DNA from: Galerina marginata
Taxonomy: Eukaryota > Basidiomycota > Agaricomycetes > Agaricales > Galerinaceae
Direction: 5' to 3'
Length of the DNA stretch: 64,000 bases
Assembly: GCA_023014335.1 (NCBI GenBank)
Contig: JAECYW010000001.1
Span: 3,348,001 to 3,412,000, forward strand
Part shown: piece after piece, positions 1 through 11,761 of the stretch
Layout of the letters: each line of letters starts with the position of its first letter
Position numbering within the stretch: position 1 is the first letter of the stretch
Translations under genes and position numbers: made by a program
The notes under the pieces: generated by a model
What the model saw: only the letters and a program-made list of their open reading frames with translations
Database searches by the model: none
Told to the model about the DNA's origin: nothing

Positions 1-1427
1 CAGATGAACCAAAGATCATCGATGACAAGCTCAGCGGCTAGATGAAGGACCTACCGCCGATGCTCGATATATAAACCAACACGGGAAGAGTGGCATCGTC
101 AATGTCGTCACTTACCGTCAATCCGGTCCCGGTTAACATCAGTGCTGGGCGTGGGTGGCCGTGATCGACTCATTCGAATAATACGAAATGGAGCGCAACA
201 AAGGCAGTATCTCGCACTTACGAAAGTGTCAAAGCAAACGAAACACTGCCAACGATGGCAAGAGTAGGTGATGGGGTAGAATGCGGCCAACTACTCGGCC
301 AGGCGGTTTTCCAGAAGCCAGAAATGTAAGATTTCCAATACCAAACAACCGGAAATTTGAGGGTCAGAACCCAGGATGAGACGCAAGCAGGTAGGATGGA
401 AGGAGACGGCTAGACCCATTTAAACAACGACTTCAACCTTGTCACTTACAACTGTAACAATGACTCATATACTGGAGTGTGGCGGGTGCAACCAGGGAAA
501 AATCTCAGAATCAGAACAAATCTAGAACAGACCTCGAAGCGGCGTCGACAAAGTGAGATATGGTACTCGGAGGAAGCATGTTAAAGCAAGATCGAACATT
601 GAACAGAGATGAAGACCTTGGTAGAGGCCGCCAGGTCAAATATGCAAGGGTGGGAAGCGCAGACCGTTCGAGGAGGACCCGCGCAGTGGTGGTGAGCTCA
701 TCCATGGCAGAGGACTTTGAGCATGCCTGGAGTCCTAGAGGGTGGTTGAGGGCGCAATATATCGTAGCTTCCAGCGCATCCTGCTCCTTTGGTGGTGCCA
801 GCGATACAAGATCCGGGTATGACGAAAAAATGCCTTGCCATTTACCTACCCGTCCCCTCCAGATGCATTTGTTACTTTCATTCTGACCTACAAACGAGCG
901 AGAAAGAGAAAATGAGCCAGAATGCCAGGAGTTCCTGGCATTTTCGCCCAAGGAGCGCTGGCTATATTGGCTGACGCTGGGACATCGATGGGAGAGGATG
1001 AGAAAGAGTGACTGTCCATGTCGCAACGTCGACCTCAATCCGAATCCCGATTCCGCGTTGCGATCACCATCCCGCTTTCCCGGACCGTCGTTCCGCCTTC
1101 CGATCCGTCTGCACGTGTATGAGGCATTTTATGAACAGTGAACACCAATAGGAAGCGACGTCAACGTTGATCTCGTGAGGCGAATAAAAGGTTGCATACA
1201 AAATTACACGCAAAAAACTAGAGAGACGTATGTTTATTGCAAATAACTTGAAGTACTGTACATAGCGAACTAAAATTCAAGCATTGTAGCTGTATTGACG
1301 GATTAATAAAGGGAGGAACCAGACCCTTATACAATTGGATCGGACATTGTTTAATACGTGTACAGTATTGCGGGTCAATGAACTATTTAGCCAAGCACAG
1401 AAGGAGAGCTTTGCGGGGTGTCTCGCT
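1..1427. other. No supported gene (left edge)
   Basis: No convincing gene was found. A 175-codon open frame on the minus strand (511-1038) begins at TTG, has its first internal Met late, and shows no recognisable domain. The rest is short overlapping frames. The 3' untranslated region of the cation-efflux gene probably occupies the right end, since its stop codon is at 1428. Confidence 0.4.
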
Positions 1428-2511
1428 TTATTCACAGTCAGAACAACAGTCATCTTCGTCGGAATCCTTCAGAGCCTTGGGTTTCTTCTCTTCAGAAACT
1501 CGAATACCGGTAGCCTTCGGCACGGACGTCCCAACAGAACGATTCTTGCTTCCTGACTTCGTCTTAGATTCACATTCATCGCTCTAAAGTTTTCTTGTGA
1601 GTGAAACGACTTTGACGTATCAAGCGACATTACGTACCTCCGGGGCGGATTTGCATTCGGGACCTGATTTGCACGCGTCACCTGTGGGGCAACTCCCCTG
1701 CTTGGAACCGGAAGTATGTTTAGCCTTCGCCGAGATACCTAATTCTGCGTCTTTCTCCGACGGCTCGCTTTCTGGCTCGGTTCCGTGATGATGATCTTCC
1801 TCGCAACAGCCACCGGTAAACTCTGAACTACTTGCCCACCGTACCATCTTGAATCCTTCCCATCCAAACAGAATACTGAGGATCATGGACGTCGCTCCGT
1901 CGACCCACCAGCCCCCATGCCAAAGGCGGAATATTAAACTTCCGGCGAAGAGGACGCAGGTGAGTTGGATACAGCTCAAGGAACATGTCGCCTCTCCACG
2001 CATGGTGCTACTGTCCAGCGCGGTTGCCAGATATCGTTTCGGGAGCCATATGAAGACCATGATAATGATTGCAGATGCCGAGATAATGAGGGAAGCATTG
2101 GATGAATCGGGTTCTTGGTGCAAGACGAGGATGGCAATCGAGCTAGCGACTGTGCCTAACGCAAGAGCTATAAGCAAGATGCCTATGACGGTAGTTCCCA
2201 GTTTTTCGAACCTAGTAGCGTTGTCAGGGCTGTACCATCGCAGTGCTTAGAATCCTTTCTACTCACCGCAGATTTTCTGCATCCAGATTAGCCTTCCTTT
2301 CTTCTCCAGGCTTCGCGATATTTCGGAAGCGCCATACGACGAGGAGAGCTGACACGACTTCAATTGCCGACTGGATCCCGTAGAAAATAAGAGAGCGGGA
2401 CTTGGACTCTGCGCCAAATCCAATGGAGAGACCGCCTTCGACGCCGTTGTAAATAACACTCGCAATGCTGATCGCAATTGCATATTGCTGAAGACGACGG
2501 TAAGGAGGCAT
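1428..2511 (-). CDS. TMEM163-like cation efflux membrane protein
   Basis: Three exons on the minus strand: 2267-2511, 1638-2229 and 1428-1583, giving 330 residues. Introns are 37 and 54 bases with GT...AG ends, and frame is kept across both. The ATG at 2511 was chosen because the frame further upstream starts only with TTG. The N-terminal half has two hydrophobic helices around residues 8-60, including SRSLIFYGIQSAIEVVSALL, which resembles the first helices of the cation diffusion facilitator superfamily as seen in TMEM163-type proteins. Four further hydrophobic segments follow. The tail is cytosolic-looking and rich in His, Cys and acidic residues (CCEEDHHHG, then CPTG, CKSG and CCSDC near the end), suited to binding zinc or another divalent metal. 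Expected role: proton-coupled efflux or compartment loading of a divalent metal. Family assignment is by pattern recognition; the metal is inferred. Confidence 0.75.
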
Positions 2512-4101
2512 GTTGTGCTTTTGTTGCTTTTGGAATAATGTGCCACTGCCCAACTATCGAATGCTATATAGGTATCCTGTATAATAATGAATAGTAAAGG
2601 TGAAAATAATAATAATCTCTCGACATACGCAATGGCTCACTGTTTCGACGCCGTCAGACGGTCAAGGGTGCCTTCCTGCTTCGATTCGAATCATCCGTCC
2701 GATTCGGAATTACAGACCTCACTTCGACGCACCAAAGAGTATTGGGAATTTGTCAATGCGCAGCGGGCAAGCCAACTCTGACGCGCTCGCCAAAAACCCT
2801 CACTTCCACGCATCACCGCACCTGGCCAGCCCTTGCGAACGCCATCAGCACGCCCCGCGTATCCCGTGGCTCAGTCATCTGCATACCATGGCAAGGATGG
2901 CGTCATTTATCTCAATGGCAGTTGCACCGATTCAGGGCTCCGCAATTATCGGGGCGTAGTACGACGAGATGAAAAGACGACGAGAGGCAGTTGTGCCACC
3001 ATCGCATCGCGTAAGAGGGGTAGCCTCGTGCCAAGGCAAAATATCTGATCGAAATCTAGCGCTGGCAGATAACGCAGTAGCAAACGGAATAAAGATACCA
3101 AGGGTAAGATCCTACTAGCCCAACGTCTTTAAGAGACGAACATATTCGGAGCCTTAGTGTCGACAATGGCAGAGGCAGAGATGGCCCCAGGAAGTGAAAC
3201 CGCACGTTGAAACGCAGATAAAACACCCAGGAGCAGATCATCCTAGTAGATAAGGCCCCAAAGTTGAACATGCAGTGTCAGCGTAAGACAGACTAGGCTG
3301 AGGGTGTTTTGCGGAGCCTCGTTCCACCTCAGGCTCTGGCTCCCTACAGTTTAGTGACACCGAGCAGTTTCGAGGTAAAGAAATGAACTCGAGTATCCTA
3401 CATTCCGTACCCTCGTGTGGGCACAAGTTGAAGGTACGTTAGTCCTAGTGATGGCGATATCAATGAGCCATCATGAAGGTAAACTTGAAATTGGTGCAGT
3501 GCGAATATATGTATGTTGAACTAATTTCCGAATCCCGATTCCGATCAGCCTGCCGGCCCGTCACAGCATGGATTGCGTGGCCCCTGATCATCTTCAAGTT
3601 GCTGTCGGCTTTCATAAGTTTTCCAATGGTTGTATGAATGTGGTGGTACGAGGGTGTCACCTCTACGCAGGATATCATGGAGGCGATAATAACGCAAGAC
3701 TTCTTCACCGAAAGTAACGCTTCAATCCAAAGGCAGTATGTATGTAGATGGCCATCAGAATTGTCTGCACTGTACCGAAAGCGAACAGATATAATTTTCA
3801 CTGGGAAGCGTATTTAACGAATGTACATAGTATCAGGCGAATATCAATGTTCATATCGAATCGACGCGTCATCAAGAAAAAGTTATGGCCACCAATTACG
3901 GCACTGCAATCAAATCCAGCAATCGTTAGGAAAATACAATCAGAATCGAACGGAGGGAATCAATAACTCTTTGGTGTAAAGAATGGGAAACGGTATGTAA
4001 AATCGTGTATCACAAACCTCTGTCCATTGCGTCCGAGTTTCAAGCGTAGAGTTCGGAGCCTAAGATAGACCGCCGATCCCCAATCCTAGAGGTATGCCGT
4101 T
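2512..4101. other. Intergenic, no supported gene
   Basis: Lies between the cation-efflux gene and the 3' end of HSF-A. Short frames occur on both strands (for example 2600-2959 plus and 3460-3801 minus), but none has a recognisable domain, convincing splice sites or family resemblance. The first 100 bases are AT-rich and are probably the promoter of the cation-efflux gene. Confidence 0.5.
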
Positions 4102-6139
4102 TCAGGCGACAGTGGGAGTGTCAAAGCTCCAACCCCTTTGCGTTTCGGCGGGAACGGCCCAAGGCTGTAGCTCCATATCGAAGTCTCCTCCACCGCAGTC
4201 GCCACAGTGGAGGGGCCGCAGGGCAGCACTATCGCTCCCACGTCGTCTCCTTTCCCCACTCCATTCGACCTCGTGGCTTTTATTTTCTACCGTTGGTGGA
4301 TCCAAGCGCCGCACACTAGCTTGTGGCGGCATCATGGCGAAAGCCTGCCTCTGTGACTTCCCACTTTCAAAGCTAAGGCTTCGTCGCCTCTGTCCGTCTC
4401 GACCACCGCAGGCGGCTGTTCTCGTACCGCTTAGATGCAAGCCAGGAAGAACGCCCCCGAACCCCTGTCCATCATACCAAGGACTCGGTGTAGAGCGCAC
4501 GATCTCAGGCTGATCCTGGTATTCTTGACCCATCTCTTCGTCTCGCGGGAATTGGTAACCCCTCGGCGAAGCTTCAATCTGATCCTCTGACCGTTCAGAC
4601 GTCTCTTGTCGTCCTGCTTCAGGGAAACTCATCCCGTTCCATTCGCCAACATGATTATCGGAACCCTGATGAGCTCCGCTCGACAGGTCGGTCGCAGTTG
4701 GCTGACTAGGGTGCCGCGTCTGCGATAGGGTTGCTTGGCTTGCCTGGCTGGTGCTTCCTACCACCGGGCCGATGCAAGACAGAGAAACGGGATAGGTGTG
4801 ATCGAAGTGAGGAATATCTTGGGGGTCCTCTGGAAACCTGATACTATATAAATCAACAATTCTCTCGAAAACTTGGCTCGGTTGAGCGTGTGCGGGTTGC
4901 AGGTCGATTTCTCGCGCTTGGGGTCGTGTATTCGTAGGGAGATTATGACTGGATGGAAAATGATATTGGGGTTGGTCGGTCAATGGCTCAAGCATCGCCA
5001 TGTTTCCAGTCATGGCAGGAGTTAATCCCAGGCCGACCGACGACGACTCGGAGGTCGTCATTTGCGTTAACATTGAGATCAACGTTGATACGGAGGCCGA
5101 GCCCTGGGCCAAAGAAATGGCTGAATTAGGTCGAGCTATGAAAGAAATCAGCTACACTGCATCTCAGCGCGGAGGAACAACTAAAAAGGCAGGACATTAT
5201 GACCACAACGCGGTATCGCGTGGGTTGATAAGAAGCTATCTCGCACACCGCAAACACGAAATTGCTGTCACGGTTATTGACACACGTTCATGATCACAGA
5301 AAATGCCGCGTGAGGAATCTACTCACCACCGAGGAATCCCAAGACGTTTCGCAACTCTTGCATCTGCTCATTGTGCAGCGCTATAGCGCTCCCCACTCTG
5401 TCCAGTTCCAACCACATCGCATCGTCTTCACTCTCTAAATCATGGATTCTCCTCTTCAGATCTTCATTTTCCTTTGTATATTGTTCAATCTCAAGCGTCA
5501 TGTTTGCTTGAGAAGAGAGCAGGGCGGTGGAGTTGTGCGAATCGGCGTCAGAAAGCAAAATATCGGAGGGAGCATCAGCCATGGGCCTATTAGTGATCAT
5601 TTTACGCTTTATGTTTTCGAGATCATCGGGCCTATCGCCGTGAAAGTATTGATGATGAAACGTTGCCGTCTACGATAAGAATTAGTGGAGACTACTATGA
5701 GCTTGTTGAAACACATACTTGTCCACTAGCTTGACTGAACCCGGTTTGCTTGACCTTATGGAAGTCGTATTTATTCAACTGGCGCACGAAGGATGCAAAG
5801 TTGGAGTGATTGAAGATCCGGGGCAAGACGGTTTTTGAGAATTCATTCATGTCCTGTTACAGCTGTCAGCCATGACGACTGAGGATTGTGGACTGCAAAA
5901 CTCACTTGAACGATGAAACAATCCCTATTCGGGCCCCAATGTACGATCGATTGGATGGAAACGTCTTCAAGCATGCTAAACAAATCAAATGTAAGGAATA
6001 GTCAAGCAAAGAGTATAACAAAGCAAACCTACTCGTAAAGCTTTTTCGCAAAATCGGTGACGATCACGGACTCTACGAGGTCCTGCGGCTGAGGAGAACG
6101 ACCCGCCAATTGATTGGTATCATTATCGGCACCGTGCAT
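4102..6139 (-). CDS. HSF-type transcription factor, copy A
   Basis: Five exons on minus: 6033-6139, 5906-5975, 5719-5853, 5327-5669 and 4102-5135, giving 562 residues. Residues about 29-125 form a heat-shock-factor DNA-binding domain: [42 protein letters not shown], then [11 protein letters not shown] and KRK. The HSF recognition helix core (SFVRQLN.Y.FHKV) is intact except that the usual YGF is YDF. After the domain a heptad-like coiled coil ([15 protein letters not shown] onward) corresponds to the HSF trimerisation region. The remaining ~340 residues are low-complexity and Ser/Pro/Gln-rich, probably regulatory. Expected role: nuclear trimeric factor binding GAA/TTC repeats. It is divergent from copy B 3 kb away. 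The reading frame stops at 4102, but the bases after the stop still encode a piece matching the end of copy D (GLGIGGL), so the C-terminus looks shortened by one nonsense change. Confidence 0.85.
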
Positions 6140-6327
6140 TGTCTCCGATTCGCAGTGCCACCTTGTCCGCCTTCAATGAATCAATAGCTCGAGATTCAAA
6201 TATGAAAGTACTGTGGAAGTTGTCCAAAGGGGGCAAGGAAGGAAAACGAGCCAAAGACTTCAGACTGAATATCGTCGCATAAGCAATGGGGTGGGGTGAT
6301 GAGCTGGAGTAGCTGGGTTTGTTCGAG

Positions 6328-6352
6328 CCTCGAATAGGACGAAAAGAAGACA
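6328..6352 (-). promoter_or_regulatory. Shared upstream block of HSF-A
   Basis: On plus this reads CCTCGAATAGGACGAAAAGA followed by AGACA. It lies 189 bases upstream of the HSF-A start codon. Nearly the same string occurs upstream of copy D (53405-53429) and, with a few changes, copy C (48149-48174). In the gene direction it is a pyrimidine-rich run typical of fungal transcription start regions. It also holds GAA triplets five bases apart, as in heat-shock elements. Function is inferred. Confidence 0.5.
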
Positions 6353-8332
6353 GCTTATCGGGTTTATGCGTGAAGCACAAATGGACATCACGACTCGTCG
6401 ATGACAAAAGGTAGGGTGATCAATGATCATTCCCCCAGATGCCCGACCTGCTGTTTCCCAAATCGATTACTGGCGGACAGCGACAGTTCAGCTTGACTGT
6501 GTTCCACACGATCTGACCCCAAATCGCAGCTAGAATCATCCCACCTCACGGACCAATGCGACGATGCCAGGTTGATTTGGCCTACCTGTAACAAAACTCC
6601 CATCACAGTGATGTCTGTGACCAACCGGGGAACCAGCGAAAGACATATTCCCGTTCTTGACCACTCGAAGCTGTTGGTATGTGTGAGCAGTTGGATGGAT
6701 CATGGGCCTGGCAAGCTCTGTTCAATTGCCTATGAGTTCTCGTTGGGAGGGGGAAGGAGGGAAAGATTAAATCAGATTGTAGGTTGTAAGCCATCGTCCC
6801 TCTCGTTCTGAACAATTTCCACTGAAGAGACCAAGGGGATTTTCCGAAAAGGAGGGGAAAGGTGAGAAAAGTGAAACAAGTTGAACGTGCAAGCGTTTTT
6901 ATTGCTGATCGTTAGGAATCGATCTGCGTCTGCCCAGTTCGGCAGGCGGGAAACAGGAAGAGGCGGTTGTCACCGGTCCAAACCGAGTCCATCCTGCACC
7001 TCCATCGTCGTTGACATGGTGGGTTTATATATGTCAGTGCTCAAGATTATTCTCTCCCGATATTGACCGGACTTGAAGTCTCGGTTCTTCCTACCTTTCT
7101 TATGTGGACATCCTTCATTGCCGATCTACTATTTTTTCAACCATTCTTTGAAATGGGGCATCACTGTTCATGAAACCCTTCATCTAGGTTCAGACCCCAT
7201 GTTCTTATTTCAGGCAGCCGTCTCGGTTTGGTAGCAGCCGAAACCTATGGGTTATGGGGGCGTATGGATTATTACAGGTATGGGTTATGACAGGTTCGAC
7301 TGTGTACGTCTGCGAAGGACGTCGCCAGTGTCTGGACTACAAAGGTCAATGATTCTACCGTCATCAGTGACGAGTCGGACGACCAGCTTGGCAATGAGAG
7401 GGGAACGGGAATGGGTTACAATGGGCATCGAAAGGGGAGACTGCCAACACCAGGTTGTGCACTACTCCCAGTCGCGATTTCACCAGCCGCGATGAGTAAA
7501 CAAGGTCAGCATTGGCCTCCAAGTAAGCGTCTGTCAAGTCCCGTATTTGTCTTGTCTTCTCGCCGGATGAGAAAGACCTCTGTTATCTTCCGAGTCGGAG
7601 TGAGTTTCGATTCTTCGAATGTCTTATTGAAGAAATTGAGGTTGACGTGAAAACAGCACCCCTTTACACAGCACCGAACGCTTGCGCACGCGGAAGGTTT
7701 CGTTGGACAGGCCGCTCCTTTAGCAGTCACATCATTCATATCATATCTCTTTTTGTAACAATGTAAGTCGCCAAATGGAAAAATTCAAAAATTCTTTTGA
7801 CAAAATTGGGGAGAGCATTAAAGTCTGGACCGCAGAGGTGAGCCGAGAGATGTCCGCAACAAGATCGAGCCAAAGAGCTCACCAAGTCCCTGGCTCTATC
7901 TCTCAAGCTCAGTACCTTGCATTTAGCACTCTCCCATGTTTGTGCGCGGCATAGGGTCTAGCCTCGACTCCAATATTTCTGGTATAGTGCCCAGGGGGCA
8001 AGCTGGATTTGAGGTGCGATGTTGAGAAGGCGTCAGCAGCACATTGACGCTGAGCGCTCAGCGCTCAACATCAATCGCGAAATCTGCAGAATGGCAAAAC
8101 GGAACGGCCAGTTAAAGTTGATGTGGTCCAACAGAAGGTGGTTCAGCTAGAGAATCGACGGAGGGGTTAGTGATTTAAATTATAGGATCATATGGAACAA
8201 CGGCAATCACCAAAAAATTCTGAGTCCGTGTGCAGAGAGTGGTAACCGGTAACCGAGGTAGTAGATTGATCATGATCATGCACATTGGGGTTTTGGGGGC
8301 CTGGGGCTGGAATTTTTATTTCCAGCCAGAAT

Positions 8333-8375
8333 GTGGCGGAGAAATTTATTTCCAGACAAAAAAAGTGCACTGGAA
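8333..8375. repeat. TTCCAG-rich 43-base repeat, copy 1
   Basis: Matches 8721-8763 at 41 of 43 bases by eye. Just left of it (8305-8327) is a small inverted repeat, GGCTGGAA...TTCCAGCC. The repeat itself contains ATTTCCAG...CTGGAA, so each copy can fold as a hairpin. Possibly remnants of a short mobile element; no target duplication was found. Confidence 0.6.
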
Positions 8376-8720
8376 TCAAGAATCCGATGCCTAATGATGA
8401 AGATGTTGTGAAATTTGAATGTTGAGGACAGAACGCGCGCGAGCCGATGAACGAGGCCACGTAACTTAAAAATAGAACCCGGAAACTTATTTAAAGCGTT
8501 GCACCCAAGTTGCACCAGCCAAGTTTGGCGGGTCTGGACAAGTCTGGATCAACAATCAATAAAAGAACGACCAATAAAAACAAAATAAAAAGTAGGCCGG
8601 AGAATGGTCGAGGCATTTCGAGTTGGGTGACCTTTCCAGACCCCAAATCGTCTGGGTAAAATAAATCGTCCGTGATTATTGCTCGCCTGGCAGGTCCAGG
8701 AAAATCCAAATGCTGAGAAA

Positions 8721-8763
8721 GTGGCAGAGAAATTTATTTCCAGACAAAAAAAGTGCTCTGGAA
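8721..8763. repeat. TTCCAG-rich 43-base repeat, copy 2
   Basis: Direct repeat of 8333-8375, 388 bases downstream. Its right end continues into a perfect small palindrome, CTGGAAATTCATTTCCAG. It lies about 460 bases upstream of the HSF-B start codon. Confidence 0.6.
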
Positions 8764-9221
8764 ATTCATTTCCAGCCGATGTGATGCATGCATGTGCATG
8801 GCCGGCGTGATGGCGTTCTGTATAGGAGGCCGAATCCGGAAGGACGGAATCCCGAATGGGAACTTCCTCCGTAAGACGCCTGACAGTTGGTCTCTCACCA
8901 TTCCGCTCACCGCTTCTGAGTTGCTCCAATGTGGCGTCTGTAAACCACCACTGGTCCTCTCTCCATCGGCCAAGCAAGCGGCAACCTCTTGCATGCCACC
9001 TAAGTCCTATTGCTGTCTCCGCCACCGCCATTTCCCACTCCAATGCCTTAAAAAGCTGTGTATTGGTCAGGGATTTTCGGGCTGGCGGTATCTGTCCAGG
9101 CGGCCTCGGCCTGTCTACTCCACACCAGACTTTTGCTCGAGTACTTATTTCGAAGTTTGCGATCTCTGTCTTCGTTATCTTTGTTGGACAACTTCGACGC
9201 CGTTGCTCTCATCTCGAAACC

Positions 9222-10906
9222 ATGTCGCAAACCGAACCTGCCAAAAAACCTACCATTGGGCTTGTAATGCCAATATCGGTGACTCACTTTGCGAGGAAGC
9301 TCTACGAGTAAGTCTTTTCTTCGTCGACATCCATCACACCGCTTACATTTGACTTACATAGCATGCTCGAGGACGTTCGAAACCAAGCGGTCGTATGTTG
9401 GGGTCCACGAAAGGATTGTTTCATCGTCAAAGTGAGATTTTCAAGTCTAGTTCTCAGAGGTAACAATCGTACTGAACAAAAATAATAGGATGTAAATGAA
9501 TTCTCGAAAACCGTCCTGCCACGATCCTTCCAACATTCCAACTTTTTGTCGTTCGTGCGCCAGCTCAACAAATATGGCTTCCATAAAGTCAAGAACCCCG
9601 GGTTTTATCAAGGAGAACCGGTATGTGCATTTATTAACTCCATGGTTTCTTCCCTTAATTTTTGTTATAGACCTTTCAGCATGAGCACTTTCATGGCGAT
9701 CGGCCAGGAAGTTTCCACCAGATAAAACGCAAGTTGCCCGTCATGAAATATTCGACTGGTACAGGCCATGGCTCCCATTCCAGTACTTCATCCCATCCTT
9801 ACGAATCTTCCAACCCATCATCTGTATCCTTATCGTCTAATTCAAATTCCAGTCATGGTCACTTGCGCAGGAATGGCTTGGTCCCATTATTTGAAAATAT
9901 GACCGATATTGAGCAGTTGAGGAACGAAAGTAAAGATCTGGATGGACGAACCCAGAACTTAGAGAGCAACAACGACGTGATGCGGGCGGATCTGAACGAC
10001 ATGGGAAGGATGGTCGCTCAGCACCACGGACAGGTGGAGTTCCTGATAAAAATTTTCGGGTCCATGAATGGTAAGTGCACACACGCGCATGTTCAACGTG
10101 GCATTTTCCTCACAAATCTCTTTTCGACATAGCTAATCTTCCTTGTAGTTTCTTCTACCACGGCTCTCGCCCAGCAAGCTCACGCTTCAACGTCAACTTC
10201 GATGTCAATGTGGCCCTCTTCCTCCACGGGATTAATGCCGACGACGACAGGAGACACGAGGACATTGGGACCATTGGTTGACGAACCCCAAGCTTCTTTG
10301 TCGGCCATCGACGACCATCCTTTCATTCCACGATCCCTGGAAACGCACCTTGCACAACGACATCGGCGGCGCACGCCAAACGACCGATTCTCACAGAAAA
10401 ATCGTAGCACCCTTGCTGCGAGGTCTTCAAAACACGGGTATGCGCAAGACATCGTCGCTTTCGAACCTACACATTCTCCCTCATCTTCTGGAACCGTCCC
10501 CGTGTTCGGGAAACTCGGTCAAGTGGCCCATTCAAGCTTAATGCAGGAGAGGGAGATGAATCGGCGAATGTCTGCAGAGCAGCAAAGGAATCAGGAGCCA
10601 GAAAGAGGTAAAGAGCTCTGGGGCGGGCCAGACTTTGTTGAAGTAGGACAATACGATTTCTCGGGCTGGCTTGCGGAGTCTGAGTCTTCCGAACACTTTC
10701 CTTCACCTTGGGCGAGCCTTGAGATCCCACAAGACGCAGAGATGGCCGAAAGTCTTCAAGAGCTTGAGAATCAACCGCAGTATGTGCGCGCTGCTCTGAA
10801 TCGTGGATTGAAACAAACGAGAGAACATGAGAGTCTGCACCAGAGTGATCGTAGAGGAGAAGACATTGGTATGCACCCGATTCTTGATGCCGACGAGATG
10901 GCCTGA
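9222..10906 (+). CDS. HSF-type transcription factor, copy B
   Basis: Five exons: 9222-9307, 9362-9431, 9489-9620, 9671-10070 and 10149-10906, giving 481 residues with all phases consistent. The HSF DNA-binding domain spans about residues 22-115: [32 protein letters not shown], then [20 protein letters not shown] and [12 protein letters not shown]...KRK. Of the four copies it has the most canonical recognition segment (NKYGFHKVK). A coiled coil follows ([20 protein letters not shown] onward), then a Ser/Thr-rich low-complexity tail. Its neighbour HSF-A is transcribed in the opposite direction. The unusually uniform exon plan shared with copies A, C and D shows common descent within this locus. 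Predicted nuclear regulator; target genes cannot be told from sequence. Confidence 0.88.
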
Positions 10907-11761
10907 GGCGCAGATTGAGTTGCGCGTTGAGGTGTGATTGTGTGATTTATTATGCTCATTACTCGCCTGGTAAAGCGTATACACGGTGCTGAACTTCGGC
11001 TTTATAAAATTAGAGGTTGGTTTACGAAATGGCTCCGTACTTGACTAAAAAAGCAGCTAAGGCTACTGTGCTTAAGTTTTATTGTCTCATCGCCTTTTGA
11101 GAAAACACCCGGCATCCTAAGTCGTTAACATTTGAGCTGGCTACACGTATCATGCACGATCCTCGTAGCCAAGCATCTTTTAGGCTCCTTTACTCGTTCC
11201 ACACGGCACGTCGCCGTGCATGTTAGTTAAAAATGGGTAGTGGAAAATTTGTATGGACAAACACTTGACTCGATGGGTCGCTGTAAAGCACTTACCATGA
11301 CGAGAAAGGCCATTCCAAAGAAGCAAACGGCAACAACTGAAGGAAGGATTCCGGCAAAATTAAATAAAACTCGGAAGCGGCAAACCACGACTTCCCGATG
11401 GGCAGACGTTATATAGTTTCCGCCAACGCTACTTGAGTCAGTGGAACTCAATTTTGGGAGTCCCAACGATGAGAAATACGGTCACTGGCCCGGGTCTGTG
11501 GAGATTGTAGGATGGGGCTGGGTATCGTATTACGTAACTTAACCTGTGCTGTTGGACCAGTGACGCGTTTGCCTCATGTCAAGGCACTTTCTGTTGGACG
11601 CCTCCCACCGCATATTCAATATTGACATTCCGCAGGGCTCCCACTCCTCAAGAGTCAAAAGGTCGCTAATTTATTCATCCAACCTCTTTTTCCTGTCTAT
11701 GTCCTACAGTCGACTCGAGACCCCTATTCCAAACCAACGCCACACTTACAACATAACAACC
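10907..11761. other. Intergenic, no supported gene
   Basis: Holds the HSF-B 3' flank and the promoter side of the PAP2 phosphatase gene. Only short frames occur, none recognisable. Confidence 0.5.

Larger units (their letters stand above)
6140..9221. other. Divergent intergenic region between HSF-A and HSF-B
   Basis: About 3 kb between the two divergent start codons. No frame has a recognisable domain. It contains the promoter block shared with copies C and D (6328-6352), a distal block shared with the copy D flank (6919-6954), and a pair of TTCCAG-rich 43-base repeats (8333-8375 and 8721-8763). Open frames near 8549-9352 overlap on both strands and look accidental. Confidence 0.5.

Noticed and set aside
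511..1038. 175-codon minus-strand open frame
   Set aside because: Starts at TTG, no recognisable domain, first Met is far inside, and another frame overlaps on the other strand.
4094..4513. Plus-strand frame inside HSF-A
   Set aside because: Antisense shadow of the HSF-A tail exon; Ser/Pro/Arg composition mirrors the coding strand.
8549..9352. Several overlapping frames of 150-200 codons on both strands before HSF-B
   Set aside because: No domain and mutual overlap; they include the TTCCAG repeat and the HSF-B promoter and first exon.
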